A stretch of DNA of 38,442 nt from Prevotella sp. (lineage in GTDB: Bacteria; Bacteroidota; Bacteroidia; Bacteroidales; Bacteroidaceae). A program made the position numbers and the translations under genes. How positions within the stretch are numbered: the first letter of the stretch is position 1; every line of letters begins with the position of its first letter. The notes under the pieces are model-generated. The model did no database searches. It was not told where the DNA came from and saw nothing but the letters and a program-made list of their open reading frames with translations. The stretch is from the NCBI GenBank assembly GCA_017627765.1, contig JAGAGD010000032.1, forward strand, positions 1 through 38,442, written 5' to 3'. Shown in pieces: positions 27,635 to 36,674 of the stretch.

Positions 27635-28075
27635 TCACTTCGCTTTTTTCACTCCAGTATTAAGCTCTTCATAAAACTTATTTTTAAATTCCCGTGGAGA
27701 AATCTTTACAAATTTTTCAAACGCAGAATAAAACGATTGTCTATTTCTAAATCCCACCATATCACTAATGTCTTGCATTCGCATCTCATAGTATTTTTTA
27801 TTAGTCAATATGCTCATAGCCTCTTCAACACGAAGCCTATTAATATACACATTGAATGTTGAATGGAATCGTACGCTAAAAACTGCAGAAATATAACGAG
27901 TGTTTGTGTCAAGTTCATTCGCAAGCTGAATAGCAGAAAGCCCTTTATCTTTATAGCGTTTCTCAACTAAAACAATCCGCCGTATAGCCTCTTGAATCCT
28001 ATCCATAATCTCTGGACTAATTTTTGATTTATATGAAGGCTCCTTTGTTATTCCCATATTATTTTTATTTTTCAT
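27635..28075 (-). CDS. AraC-family HTH transcriptional regulator (DNA-binding domain only)
   Basis: 146 residues. After a 30-residue lead (MKNKNNMGITKEPSYK), the C-terminal ~100 residues form two AraC-type helix-turn-helix units: LSAIQLANELDTNTRYISAVF (about 50-70) and MRMQDISDMVGFRNRQSFYSAFEKFVKISP (about 98-127), with the usual final ...PREFKN. No effector-binding domain is present, so the signal is unknown, perhaps an upstream partner. In Bacteroidota such short forms occur near peptidase and envelope genes. It sits 17 bases after maf and 45 before dipeptidyl peptidase III. Confidence 0.8.
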   Translation of the reverse strand: MKNKNNMGITKEPSYKSKISPEIMDRIQEAIRRIVLVEKRYKDKGLSAIQLANELDTNTRYISAVFSVRFHSTFNVYINRLRVEEAMSILTNKKYYEMRMQDISDMVGFRNRQSFYSAFEKFVKISPREFKNKFYEELNTGVKKAK

Positions 28076-28092
28076 ATGATATAACCGTAAAT

Positions 28093-28677
28093 TTAAACTT
28101 CAGTTGATAATTTCATTATTTCATGATATATACGCTGAACAGGAAAACCTACAACATTAAAATAACTGCCTTTAATGTTTGTTACACCAACATAACCAAT
28201 CCACTCCTGTATGCCATAAGCCCCAGCTTTATCATATGGTTTGTATTTATCTAGATAATAATTTATTTCATCATTAGACAGTTCCTTGAAGGATACGCTT
28301 GTTGAAACAGAGAAACTCTTCTTCTTTTCTTTTGTTGTAAGACAAACTCCTGTTATAACGTGATGAGTTTTACCACTTAACATTTTCAGCATATCAAATG
28401 CGTCTTGTCTATTCGCTGGTTTTCCTAAAACCGTTTTATCAAGAATGACAACAGTGTCTGCAGTGATAACAAGGTCATTATCTAATAAGAGACCATCATA
28501 GGCCAAACTCTTCTCTACTGCAATAAACTCAGCAATCTTATCTGATTCGAGATTTTCGGGATAAATTTCACTAACATTCGGCAAAACCTTAACTTCAAAA
28601 GGAATATCAAGTCCTTTCAGAAGTTCTCTACGCCTTGGTGAGTTGCTAGCTAATATCAGATTAAATTTGAAATTCAT
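28093..28677 (-). CDS. maf: Maf-family nucleoside triphosphate pyrophosphatase
   Basis: Hydrolyses non-canonical or pyrimidine NTPs to NMP and is linked to cell-division control. 194 residues from the ATG at 28677 (MNFKFNLILASNSPRRREL), which places the signature SxxR(R)xxLL at residues 11-18. Extending upstream to 28746 would run into kdsC, so this start is preferred. Other Maf motifs: TADTVV (about 74-79) and the KAGAYGIQ segment (about 152-159). It lies 22 bases after kdsC, in the same run. Confidence 0.92.
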   Translation of the reverse strand: MNFKFNLILASNSPRRRELLKGLDIPFEVKVLPNVSEIYPENLESDKIAEFIAVEKSLAYDGLLLDNDLVITADTVVILDKTVLGKPANRQDAFDMLKMLSGKTHHVITGVCLTTKEKKKSFSVSTSVSFKELSNDEINYYLDKYKPYDKAGAYGIQEWIGYVGVTNIKGSYFNVVGFPVQRIYHEIMKLSTEV

Positions 28678-28699
28678 TGATTTTTTCGTACTTTTTTTA

Positions 28700-29218
28700 C
28701 TACCATCCAAAAGCTTTCCTATCACACATCCATTTACCTTTAGCACGTAAGACCTGTTCTATTATATCACGGCCACAACCACGTCCGCCATCTTTATCAC
28801 TTACATATATACTGATTTCCTTTATTTCGTGACATGCATCGGCTGGACAACATGGACATCCACATGTTTTCATAATCTCAAAATCCGGAATATCATCGCC
28901 CACATAGATTATTTCTTCATCTGTCAATCTGTACTGTTTTTTATATTCTTCGTATTTTTCAATCTTTACAGCACACTTCATGAATATATCATCCACACCA
29001 AGTTTACGATATCTTTCATATATACTATTATTATTACCACCTGTAATAATGGCTATTCTCAATCCAACTTTTTGTGCTAACTGTATTGCGTAACCATCCT
29101 TAATATTGACAGTACGCATAGGTTCACCATTATTATCCATTGTTACCATCTGAGAACTCAATACACCATCAATGTCGAATATTATGGATTTTATTTTTTT
29201 TAAATCATAGTTTATCAT
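28700..29218 (-). CDS. kdsC: KDO-8-phosphate phosphatase KdsC (HAD family)
   Basis: Dephosphorylates Kdo-8-phosphate on the way to lipopolysaccharide core. 172 residues of a cap-less HAD domain: FDIDGVLS (about 14-21, nucleophile and acid/base Asp), ITGGNN (about 57-62), the Lys region, and [11 protein letters not shown] (about 106-116). The C-terminal [14 protein letters not shown] segment fits the tetrameric KdsC family. Its start overlaps the end of the DUF2520 gene by 14 bases. Confidence 0.9.
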   Translation of the reverse strand: MINYDLKKIKSIIFDIDGVLSSQMVTMDNNGEPMRTVNIKDGYAIQLAQKVGLRIAIITGGNNNSIYERYRKLGVDDIFMKCAVKIEKYEEYKKQYRLTDEEIIYVGDDIPDFEIMKTCGCPCCPADACHEIKEISIYVSDKDGGRGCGRDIIEQVLRAKGKWMCDRKAFGW

Positions 29219-29981
29219 GATGCTCTTTATTTATACTTTGACTCATCAGCCTATATATTTGTTTATCAATTTCGTCATCCAACATGCATATATGACGATT
29301 CATTACATCCATATCACATCTTACAGCAGGACCTGTTTGTGCATCCAATGGATGTAGCTGCTCTATTTTTTCATATGTTTCACGAATTAAAGGTCGCAAC
29401 AAATCAAATGACAAATTTTCTTTTTTTAAAATTTTTGCAGACAAAGAATAACAATGGTTTACAAAATTACATGCAAAAACTGCAGACAGATGCAATTTCC
29501 TACGTTTCTCTGATGATGCATCTGCAATACAATTACTAATACTTGATGTAAGTTTATGAATATCTGAAATTGTATTTTCATCTGAACCTTCAACAAAAAA
29601 AGGAACTACAGACACGTCTATATTTCGTGTCTTAGAGAAAGTCTGTAAAGGATAAATAACTCCAAATCTTCTAGCAAATCCTTTGAATACATCAATATCC
29701 ACACATCCTGCCGTATGAACATGCAATGAAGCATCATGCTGATGGGCTATTCTTTCTACTAAATATGGCAAAGCGCTATCACTAACAGAATACAAATAAA
29801 CATCTGTATCTTCCTTGAGAGCAGAAATATCACAAACAGCTTTAGAACCAATTTTCTCTGCAAGTCCTTTTGCTGACTGCAAAGTTCTACTAAATACATA
29901 AACTATTTCATGCCCTGCTTTTTGTAGGGCAAAACCCAAATGAGTTGCAACATTTCCAGCACCAATAATAGTTATTGTCAT
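29205..29981 (-). CDS. Rossmann-fold and DUF2520 domain protein
   Basis: 258 residues. An NAD(P)-binding Rossmann part starts at once ([17 protein letters not shown], about 3-19), followed by the DUF2520 helical domain (about 125-258; [13 protein letters not shown] near 166-178). The fold resembles ProC/6-phosphogluconate dehydrogenase relatives. The substrate is unknown. It commonly lies next to kdsC and maf in Bacteroidota. It starts 26 bases after the nitroreductase stop. Confidence 0.85.
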   Translation of the reverse strand: MTITIIGAGNVATHLGFALQKAGHEIVYVFSRTLQSAKGLAEKIGSKAVCDISALKEDTDVYLYSVSDSALPYLVERIAHQHDASLHVHTAGCVDIDVFKGFARRFGVIYPLQTFSKTRNIDVSVVPFFVEGSDENTISDIHKLTSSISNCIADASSEKRRKLHLSAVFACNFVNHCYSLSAKILKKENLSFDLLRPLIRETYEKIEQLHPLDAQTGPAVRCDMDVMNRHICMLDDEIDKQIYRLMSQSINKEHHDKL

Positions 29982-30007
29982 TATTTAATTTCAACTTATG
30001 ATTCTAA

Positions 30008-30535
30008 TTACTCTACTATCTTAACATTTTCCCACAAAAGTTCACGATCTGTTTTTGGCAACATGTTATCAAATTTTTGCTTTCCAAAACCTACAACGCA
30101 CAAAATCCTATCATCTTCAGGTATATCAGCAATACCACGTACAACATCTTCCGAAGAAGTACCATCACTTAAATAGTGTCCATTAATCTGACACCAACAA
30201 GAACCAATTCCAATTTCTGCAGCTTGGTATTGCATTGTTATTGCAGCAATAGAACAATCTTCGACCCAACACGATGCGTCATTTTCGTTACATGTAACAA
30301 TTATAGCCAATGCAGTGTCTGCTAAAAACTTTGAACCATTTTCTTTTGCATCAGACAATTTCAATAATTTATCTTTATTATCAACAACATAAAAATGGCA
30401 AGCACGTGCATTCCTGACAGTAGGTGCCAATAATGCAGCTTCAAGCAGACAAGTAACTTCATCAGAAGTCAAATCTGCTGCAGAAAACGTTCTGCAACTT
30501 CTTCTCTTTCGCAATAGTTCCAAAAATGATTTCAT
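30008..30535 (-). CDS. Nitroreductase-family flavoprotein
   Basis: 175 residues of a single nitroreductase domain: LLRKRRSCRTFSA (about 8-20, FMN-phosphate binding), CLLEAALLAPTVRNA (about 30-44), VEDCSIAAITMQYQA (about 91-105), GIGSCWCQ (about 109-116), and IPEDDRILCVVGFG (about 138-151). It probably reduces quinones or nitro compounds with NAD(P)H. The substrate cannot be read. The -7-like box TACCTTCG (complement of 30540-30547) ends four bases before its ATG, which would make the transcript leaderless. It would head the long minus-strand run down to 24951. Confidence 0.85.
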   Translation of the reverse strand: MKSFLELLRKRRSCRTFSAADLTSDEVTCLLEAALLAPTVRNARACHFYVVDNKDKLLKLSDAKENGSKFLADTALAIIVTCNENDASCWVEDCSIAAITMQYQAAEIGIGSCWCQINGHYLSDGTSSEDVVRGIADIPEDDRILCVVGFGKQKFDNMLPKTDRELLWENVKIVE

Positions 30536-30771
30536 GCTGCGAAGGTACTAAATAATCAGCATATAAAAAAATAAAAGGTGGATTAAAATGATTATTTGGG
30601 TAGATTAACATAAAAAGTTGATTTCCTTACATTTAATACTTAAATTATGGTTAATCTAATACATCATAAAACTAATAATTCAAGCCATTCAGGTTACTTG
30701 GCATTAGATTTAAGATAGATATAAAATTTGAACAACTTATTATACATTATAACTACAAAATCTTATACTTT

Positions 30772-31581
30772 CTACTCATCAACAAGAGTAAAAATACCTG
30801 TTGGTGATTTTCGTTTAAGAACCGTTAGTTCAAAGTCTGAGCCGACTATTTTTTCATATTTCTTTAAACCATCAATAATTGTTTTACGCGCTAATTCCGG
30901 ATGATTATTTTCTTGACTAAGATGACAGAGCCAGACATGACGCAACTTTTGTGAAGAATATCTACCTATCGCATCAGCACAAAAATCATTACTCAAATGG
31001 CCAGTTCCACTACAAATACGCTGTTTAAGATATTGTGAATATGGACCATTGAGCAACATCTCCCTATCATAGTTTGCTTCTATAACCAAGAAATCAGCAT
31101 CCTTTATATTGTTTTTTATTTCTTCTGTTATACATCCCACATCAGTAAGCAAACAGAAAACAACACCTTGACATTCAATATGATACCCTACACAATCAAG
31201 ACTATCATGTGGAACATGAAAAGGAGTTATAACAAAATCTCCCAATTTTATAGTTTTATCATTCTCGATTTGATGAGAATTTATTGGGTCAACCTTGCGT
31301 CGAATACTATAATTACGATTTATCCCACTAAATGTTAATGCTGTTGCATAAACTGGCAGATGATAGGAAGAACTGAGACTACCAACAGACTTTACATGAT
31401 CAGCATGATCATGGGTCAGAAGTATATGATGTATTTTACTTTGTGATAAGCCATAGTCAACAAAATACTTTTTCAATGCCCTTACCCCTATTCCAACATC
31501 TATAATCAATCCATCAGATTCTGTAAAGAGATAATAACAGTTTCCACTACTTCCACTACCTAAAGATATGAATTTCAACAT
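30772..31581 (-). CDS. MBL-fold metallo-hydrolase (YycJ/WalJ-like)
   Basis: 269 residues of a metallo-beta-lactamase fold: LGSGSSGNCYYLF (about 7-19), LLTHDHADHVKSV (about 54-66, the HxHxDH metal site), the Asp/His motif in LTDVG (about 142-146) and HLSQENNHPE near the C terminus. It belongs to the group that includes YycJ (5'-exonuclease-like, linked to cell-wall regulation in Firmicutes). The role here is unknown. It stands alone, with AT-rich gaps on both sides and nothing recognised in 30548-30771. Confidence 0.83.
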   Translation of the reverse strand: MLKFISLGSGSSGNCYYLFTESDGLIIDVGIGVRALKKYFVDYGLSQSKIHHILLTHDHADHVKSVGSLSSSYHLPVYATALTFSGINRNYSIRRKVDPINSHQIENDKTIKLGDFVITPFHVPHDSLDCVGYHIECQGVVFCLLTDVGCITEEIKNNIKDADFLVIEANYDREMLLNGPYSQYLKQRICSGTGHLSNDFCADAIGRYSSQKLRHVWLCHLSQENNHPELARKTIIDGLKKYEKIVGSDFELTVLKRKSPTGIFTLVDE

Positions 31582-31673
31582 ATGCTTATTATGTCAGATA
31601 CTACAATAAAACCATGAGATTTATTACATCTGCTATGCAAACTTAATTAAAAATGCAAAAGTACAGAAAAACA

Positions 31674-31704
31674 TTTGCCTAACAAAAGAAAAACGCTAAC
31701 TTTG
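31674..31704 (+). promoter_or_regulatory. Promoter of the small lipoprotein gene
   Basis: TTTG 31674-31677, 19-base spacer, TAACTTTG 31697-31704. The leader to the ATG at 31768 is about 60 bases. Confidence 0.75.
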
Positions 31705-31767
31705 CATAAAATTTATATTAATATGTTTGTTTTTCTATAAAGTGAATTAAAAAATATACAACAAGAC

Positions 31768-32217
31768 ATGAGGTTTTTAATTTCAGCAGCTATAACTACA
31801 ATAATTATAATGACAAGTTGCGGTCAGCAAATACAAGAACACAAAGTTGCATCATGCATAGATAGCTTTGCTATATATTATTTTAATTATGATTTTACTA
31901 ATGCCCGCCGTTTCGTAACAGATGATTCTGAGAAATGGTTACAATTTGCCGCATCTAACGTTCATGAAAGTGACATAGAAATCCTGAAAAAACAAGACAT
32001 TGCAAAAATAGAAATTACAGACATTGAGATATCCGACAATCTAACTGATGCTGAAGCAAAAATTGATGTTAAAGGATGGTTACACAAGACAATCATAGGA
32101 AAAGATCCTATAGTTGAAGAGAAAACAACCATTAAACTTTTTGCCGTAAAAGATGGTGAACAGTGGAAAGTCAAAATGGTAAACCTACCGCAAAGTGAAA
32201 AGCAAAATCACGACTAA
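31768..32217 (+). CDS. Small lipoprotein, DUF4878-like
   Basis: 149 residues with a lipoprotein signal (IIMTSCGQ, Cys18). An alpha+beta domain with an NTF2-like arrangement follows (about 25-140: SFAIYYFNYDFTNARRFVTDD, then alternating strands ending DGEQWKVKMVN). This fits the DUF4878 family of predicted lipoproteins, unknown function. Its last 47 bases overlap the convergent tamL gene in antisense, so both coding ends are constrained. Confidence 0.65.
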   Translation: MRFLISAAITTIIIMTSCGQQIQEHKVASCIDSFAIYYFNYDFTNARRFVTDDSEKWLQFAASNVHESDIEILKKQDIAKIEITDIEISDNLTDAEAKIDVKGWLHKTIIGKDPIVEEKTTIKLFAVKDGEQWKVKMVNLPQSEKQNHD

Positions 32218-34405
32218 CATCAGGGTGAAAAATAGGATAATGCTCTTTACTATTTTTATAAGCAGGATTAATTGCTTTCATTCCTAAGTCAAACCGAAGG
32301 ATGAAATAATCAAAATTTAGTCGTAATCCTAGTCCATATGCAACTGCCATTTGCTTATAAAACTCATTAAAATAAAACTGCCCTCCTGGCTGTTCTTCAT
32401 AATTTCGAAGCGTCCAAATATTACCAGCATCAATAAATACTGCGCCATTAATTTTCCAGAATAATCGCATTCTGTATTCCAGATTTAAATCTATTTTAAT
32501 GTCACCTGTCTGATTAATAAAATCTATAGCACCATTCGACTTGTGGTATTTACCTGGACCTAAACCTCTCACATTCCATCCTCTTACAGAGTTAGCACCA
32601 CCAGAAAAGTAACGTTTTTCAAAAGGAAGTATTTTGCTATTACCATAAGGATATGCAATACCAAAACCTGCATGCATAACAAATGTACTATTTCTACTAA
32701 ATGGCAATGCATACGAATACTCAAAATCGCCTTTTGCATACTGAGCATACGCAATGTTTAACACAGTGTACTGTCCTTGACTGTTACGCTTCATTTTAAT
32801 AAAATTAGACATAGCATTAAGGAAATTCCCAGAAGTTTCAACACTTGCCCTAACTACCTGTCTTTTATTGCTATAAGAAACCCCAAAACCAATTTTTGCA
32901 ATAAAGAGATCTTCATAATTATACCTTAAAATTGCATTCCTACTTGAAACATCGTCTAAATATTGAGACTTAAATGTTGAAGAAATCCAAGGCATATAAA
33001 TATAATTCAAGTCTATAAGGTCAAGCTTATATGAGACATTCTTCTTTGACAAATGCCATCGATAGCGCCACACCGAAGAAAAAACGCGACGATGGAATTC
33101 AGGACGATTCTGCAGATTGTAGCTTAATGCCAATTCTGAAGTGGCATTAACATGAATCTTATGGCGTGTTGGAATAAATGGTATTAAAAAACGTGGGAAA
33201 GATAATCTAGTTTCTATATTATATTCTTCATAATTTTTATTCTGATAACCTTCAAGTCCCGTTATTGCCTCAAAAGCAGCACGAATCTGCATACTTAAGG
33301 TTTCCGACCCCCTAAAAAGATTTCTGTTCTCATATGTCAATATGGCTGCTGCTCCAAGATTTCCCGCAGTATTAGTACCTTCAGGTTGAAAACTGATTGA
33401 ACTTGGTTTATTTGTTTTAACATGAACGTGAACATCCAACATTGCAGAATCAGCAATTTCGTTCAATTTTATATTAGTATATTTTATTGCGTGTAAACGG
33501 CTAAAATTATTATAAGTCTGCTGAAGTTTCTCTGCACTAAAGTTGTCCCCCTCGCTCAACATCATGCTATTTTCCAAAACCGGTTGACGTACACGTATTG
33601 TAGTTCCAGGCTCAAAAGAGTATGTTATTTTACGAATTTTATATTGTAAATGCTCTTTGGGAGCATCATCATAATTATTCTGAAATAAGTCTAGATATAA
33701 AACAATATTTATTAATTGGCTACCACTAATTGTATCACAATCATAATGAATAAATTCCTTATTAAACTTATAATAACCATTACTACGCAAAAAAGAAGTA
33801 ATTCGTTGACGTTCCGTATCTAAATCTTCAACAGAAAAAGGAATTCCTTTGCGCAATCCACGTTTAAAAAAATCATTATCAATTAATAATGTTTTTATTG
33901 AAGAATCTGATATCACATAAGATATTTTATCTATAAAAAAAAGTTTATCAGGATGTACTAAATACTTAAGTTTCAACCTCTTATTATTAATCTTAGTTAT
34001 ATAATCTACCTTTGCATGCAAATATCCATTATTATTCATAACAGACTTCAATACATTACAAGTATTCTCAGCCTGCACTGAATCAAAAAATATTGGTTTA
34101 TTTCCCCATTTAATTTTAGCCTTATCAATCCATTTTGCAGAATCTTTATCATTAAAAAACTTACTTCCTAATTTATATTTTATAGTTGGAAACAGCTTAG
34201 TATTTGTCTTCTGCTTCAGATAAGGTTTCAAAATTGAGACATCAAAATCTTTTGAATCAGATTTTACATCTACTTTATCAAGCAAATATTCCCCTTCTGG
34301 AACATATTTTGATGTTGAACATGATACAGCCATCATGCTTAATAAAAACATCAAACATAATACATTTTTTTTCAATACGAATTTAAATATTGAGAGTATT
34401 TGCAT
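32171..34405 (-). CDS. tamL: TamL: BamA/TamA-like outer-membrane assembly lipoprotein
   Basis: 744 residues. An N-terminal lipoprotein signal (lipobox AVSC, Cys29) and the STSKYVPEGEYLL segment are typical of the Bacteroidota TamL form. POTRA-like repeats cover about 40-320, followed by a C-terminal 16-stranded barrel of the Omp85 family with the RGW-type loop (VRGWNVRGLGPGKY, near 609-622) and a final aromatic strand (...FHFAVGLPF). It inserts outer-membrane proteins, probably with TamB. Its promoter overlaps that of the divergent methyltransferase gene. Confidence 0.9.
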   Translation of the reverse strand: MQILSIFKFVLKKNVLCLMFLLSMMAVSCSTSKYVPEGEYLLDKVDVKSDSKDFDVSILKPYLKQKTNTKLFPTIKYKLGSKFFNDKDSAKWIDKAKIKWGNKPIFFDSVQAENTCNVLKSVMNNNGYLHAKVDYITKINNKRLKLKYLVHPDKLFFIDKISYVISDSSIKTLLIDNDFFKRGLRKGIPFSVEDLDTERQRITSFLRSNGYYKFNKEFIHYDCDTISGSQLINIVLYLDLFQNNYDDAPKEHLQYKIRKITYSFEPGTTIRVRQPVLENSMMLSEGDNFSAEKLQQTYNNFSRLHAIKYTNIKLNEIADSAMLDVHVHVKTNKPSSISFQPEGTNTAGNLGAAAILTYENRNLFRGSETLSMQIRAAFEAITGLEGYQNKNYEEYNIETRLSFPRFLIPFIPTRHKIHVNATSELALSYNLQNRPEFHRRVFSSVWRYRWHLSKKNVSYKLDLIDLNYIYMPWISSTFKSQYLDDVSSRNAILRYNYEDLFIAKIGFGVSYSNKRQVVRASVETSGNFLNAMSNFIKMKRNSQGQYTVLNIAYAQYAKGDFEYSYALPFSRNSTFVMHAGFGIAYPYGNSKILPFEKRYFSGGANSVRGWNVRGLGPGKYHKSNGAIDFINQTGDIKIDLNLEYRMRLFWKINGAVFIDAGNIWTLRNYEEQPGGQFYFNEFYKQMAVAYGLGLRLNFDYFILRFDLGMKAINPAYKNSKEHYPIFHPDVSRDFAFHFAVGLPF

Positions 34406-34426
34406 AAAAAGAAACTAATTTGGGCA

Positions 34427-34457
34427 CAAAGGTATAAAAAATTAGTTGAGATTCAAA
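34427..34457 (-). promoter_or_regulatory. Promoter of tamL
   Basis: Minus strand: TTTG (complement of 34454-34457), 19 bases, TACCTTTG (complement of 34427-34434). Predicted start near 34423, leader about 18 bases. Confidence 0.75.
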
Positions 34458-34474
34458 CTTTTTTAATACCTTTG
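34446..34474 (+). promoter_or_regulatory. Promoter of the SPOUT methyltransferase gene
   Basis: TTG at 34446-34448, 18-base spacer, TACCTTTG at 34467-34474. The two divergent promoters interleave within 48 bases, so polymerases would compete. Confidence 0.6.
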
Positions 34475-34501
34475 CGTTAGCTTAAAACATTTTTAATCAC
34501 T

Positions 34502-35284
34502 ATGATAAGCAAGAACAAGATTAAACTCATACACTCATTAAAACAAAAAAAACACCGTGATAATGAAAGGCTTTTCATAGCAGAAGGTCCAAAAGTTGTA
34601 GGTGATTTAATTGATTTTTTTCCACCAACTGCCATTTTTTGTATGGAGCAATGGATAAGTAACAATCATCGTTTAATTGGGAATGAAACAGAAATCAACA
34701 TTGTTTCAGAAGAAGAACTAAGAAAAATAAGCCAATTACAAAATCCGCAAAAAGTCCTTGCTTTATTTTCTATAGAAAAATACAATAATAAATTTATTAC
34801 AAAAAAAATAAGTTCAGATAAACTATCAATAGCTTTGGATGGAATACAAGATCCAGGAAACTTAGGTACAATTATAAGAATTGCTGATTGGTTTGGTATC
34901 GAAAACATTATTTGCAGTAATGAGTCTGCTGACGTTTTCAATCCAAAAGTTATTCAGGCAACAATGGGAAGTATTGCAAGAGTTAATGTATTTTATACAA
35001 ACTTATACGCCTATTTGAATAGTCTGCCAGAAGATTTTCCTTTATATGCAACATTGCTCGACGGTGAAAACGTTTATAAAAAGCAACTAACAAGCGGTGG
35101 AATAATTGTTATGGGAAATGAGGGTAATGGAATCTCTCCAGAAATAAAAAAAATAATTACAAATAAATTATATATTCCTACATTCCAAACAAGCACAAAT
35201 AAAGCTGACAGTTTGAATGTTGCAGTCGCTACAGCTATAGTGTGCTCTGAGTTTAGACGTAATTTAACATTACAAAAGATATAA
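34502..35284 (+). CDS. TrmH/SpoU-family RNA 2'-O-methyltransferase
   Basis: 260 residues. An N-terminal RNA-binding substrate domain (about 1-95: KQKKHRDNERLFIAEG) precedes a SPOUT knot. The three family motifs are present: ALDGIQDPGNLGTIIRIA (about 117-134), GIIVMGNEGNGISPE (about 199-213), and TNKADSLNVAVATAIV (about 237-252). It methylates rRNA or tRNA ribose, and the exact site cannot be told from the sequence. Confidence 0.88.
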   Translation: MISKNKIKLIHSLKQKKHRDNERLFIAEGPKVVGDLIDFFPPTAIFCMEQWISNNHRLIGNETEINIVSEEELRKISQLQNPQKVLALFSIEKYNNKFITKKISSDKLSIALDGIQDPGNLGTIIRIADWFGIENIICSNESADVFNPKVIQATMGSIARVNVFYTNLYAYLNSLPEDFPLYATLLDGENVYKKQLTSGGIIVMGNEGNGISPEIKKIITNKLYIPTFQTSTNKADSLNVAVATAIVCSEFRRNLTLQKI

Positions 35285-35289
35285 TGCTT

Positions 35290-35321
35290 GTTAATTTTCC
35301 GTTAATTTTATGTTAATTAAC
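35290..35321 (+). promoter_or_regulatory. Three phased GTTAATT repeats upstream of pntAA
   Basis: gttaatttt at 35290-35298, gttaatttt at 35301-35309 and gttaattaac at 35312-35321, an exact 11-base period. The -7 box TATTTTTG of pntAA is at 35355-35362, so the array ends about 34 bases upstream of it. It could be a binding site for a regulator on one face of the helix. Confidence 0.45.
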
Positions 35322-35413
35322 AACTAACACAATTACAAAGTTGCATAAAAAGCGTATTTTTGTACGGTTTAATTAATAATACATATTTAATATTAACATA
35401 AAAACAAAAAATC

Positions 35414-36571
35414 ATGATTATTGGTATTCCAAAAGAGATTATGCACGACGAAGCTCGTGTTGCAGCTACTCCTGAAACAGTGGGTAAGTTTGTAAAAGAT
35501 GGCTTTGAAGTAATGGTTGAAAAGACCGCAGGAGACGGTGCTCTTTACCATGATGAAGACTATGCAAAAGAAGGAGCAAAAATGATTGAAGGTCCTCAGG
35601 AAATCTTCGACAAAGCAGACATGATCCTGAAAGTTAAGGAACCACTTTTCAATGAGAAATTGGGCAAGCACGAAGTTGAAATGATGCATGCTGGACAAAT
35701 CCTTATTACATTTATTCACCCAGCTTCTCCAGTTAACCATGAAATGGTTAAGAAACTCACAAAACAAGGTGTAACTGCAATTACTCTTGATGGTATTCCT
35801 CGTATTTCTCGTGCACAAAATCTTGATGCATTGACATCAATGAGTACTTGTGCTGGTTACAAAGGAATCTTGATGGCTGCTAATCATCTTACAACTTTCA
35901 TGCCACAAATGTTTACAGCCGTTGGTCAGATTAAGCCTGCCAAAGTAATGGTTATTGGTGTTGGAGTTGCAGGTCTTCAGGCTCTTGCTACAGCTAAGCG
36001 TCTCGGTGCTATCACATATGCAGCCGATATTCGTCCTATGGCTTCAGAGAATGCAGGAAGTTTAGGTGCTAAAGTTGTTGATACAACTGTTCCTGCAGAA
36101 TTAGCTATTGCTGAGGGTGGTTATGCAAACCGTCTTCCTGCAGATGTACTTATTCAGGAGCAAGAAGCTCTTAAAGAGACAATACAAGAAATGGACGTTG
36201 TATTCTGCTCTGCACTTATCCCAGGAAAGATTGCTCCTATCATCATTACAGAAGAAATGGTTAAGGGCATGAAACGTGGTTCTGTCATTGTCGACATCTC
36301 AATCGACCAGGGTGGAAACTGCGAACTCACTCCAAAGGGTGGCATTGAAACAAAATACGGTGTAACTATTATGGGTGTAAAGAACATTCCTGGATTGCTT
36401 CCAACAAGTTCAACATGGATGTTCTCTAACAACCTTTACAACCTTGTTAAATACTTAGTTAAGGATGGCAAAGTTGAACTTGACCGTAATGATGAAGTCA
36501 TTGCAAAGAGTTTGGTATGTATCAATGGTGAATTAGTTCACGTTGGTGCACGTGAAGCTATGGGCATGTAA
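35414..36571 (+). CDS. pntA: NAD(P) transhydrogenase alpha subunit, NAD-binding part (PntAA)
   Basis: Domain I of the proton-pumping transhydrogenase, which passes hydride from NADH to NADP+. 385 residues: alanine-dehydrogenase-like N part (IGIPKEIMHDEARVAATPE at the start) and a Rossmann unit with GVGVAGLQALATAKRLGA (about 184-201). VDISIDQGGNCE lies near residue 295. This is the split form, with the membrane part of alpha coded separately. Arginine codons are mostly CGT, indicating high expression. ATG at 35414. Confidence 0.95.
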   Translation: MIIGIPKEIMHDEARVAATPETVGKFVKDGFEVMVEKTAGDGALYHDEDYAKEGAKMIEGPQEIFDKADMILKVKEPLFNEKLGKHEVEMMHAGQILITFIHPASPVNHEMVKKLTKQGVTAITLDGIPRISRAQNLDALTSMSTCAGYKGILMAANHLTTFMPQMFTAVGQIKPAKVMVIGVGVAGLQALATAKRLGAITYAADIRPMASENAGSLGAKVVDTTVPAELAIAEGGYANRLPADVLIQEQEALKETIQEMDVVFCSALIPGKIAPIIITEEMVKGMKRGSVIVDISIDQGGNCELTPKGGIETKYGVTIMGVKNIPGLLPTSSTWMFSNNLYNLVKYLVKDGKVELDRNDEVIAKSLVCINGELVHVGAREAMGM

Positions 36572-36591
36572 TTTTATTGAAAACTAATAGG

Positions 36592-36630
36592 AAAAAAGAG
36601 GAAAGTATTTTATCACTCTCCTCTTTTTTA
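36592..36630 (+). terminator. Terminator-like hairpin between pntAA and pntAB
   Basis: 10-bp stem (36592-36601 with 36620-36629), with A's on the left and T's on the right. It lies 20 bases after the pntAA stop and could reduce read-through into pntAB-pntB. Confidence 0.6.
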
Positions 36631-36674
36631 TTTTTTTCATAGCAACATTAATCATTATCATAAACTTTTTTTAT

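Noticed and set aside
32171-32217. 47-base antisense overlap of the lipoprotein and tamL gene ends as a regulatory device
   Set aside because: Short convergent overlaps are common in compact genomes and nothing else points to regulation.
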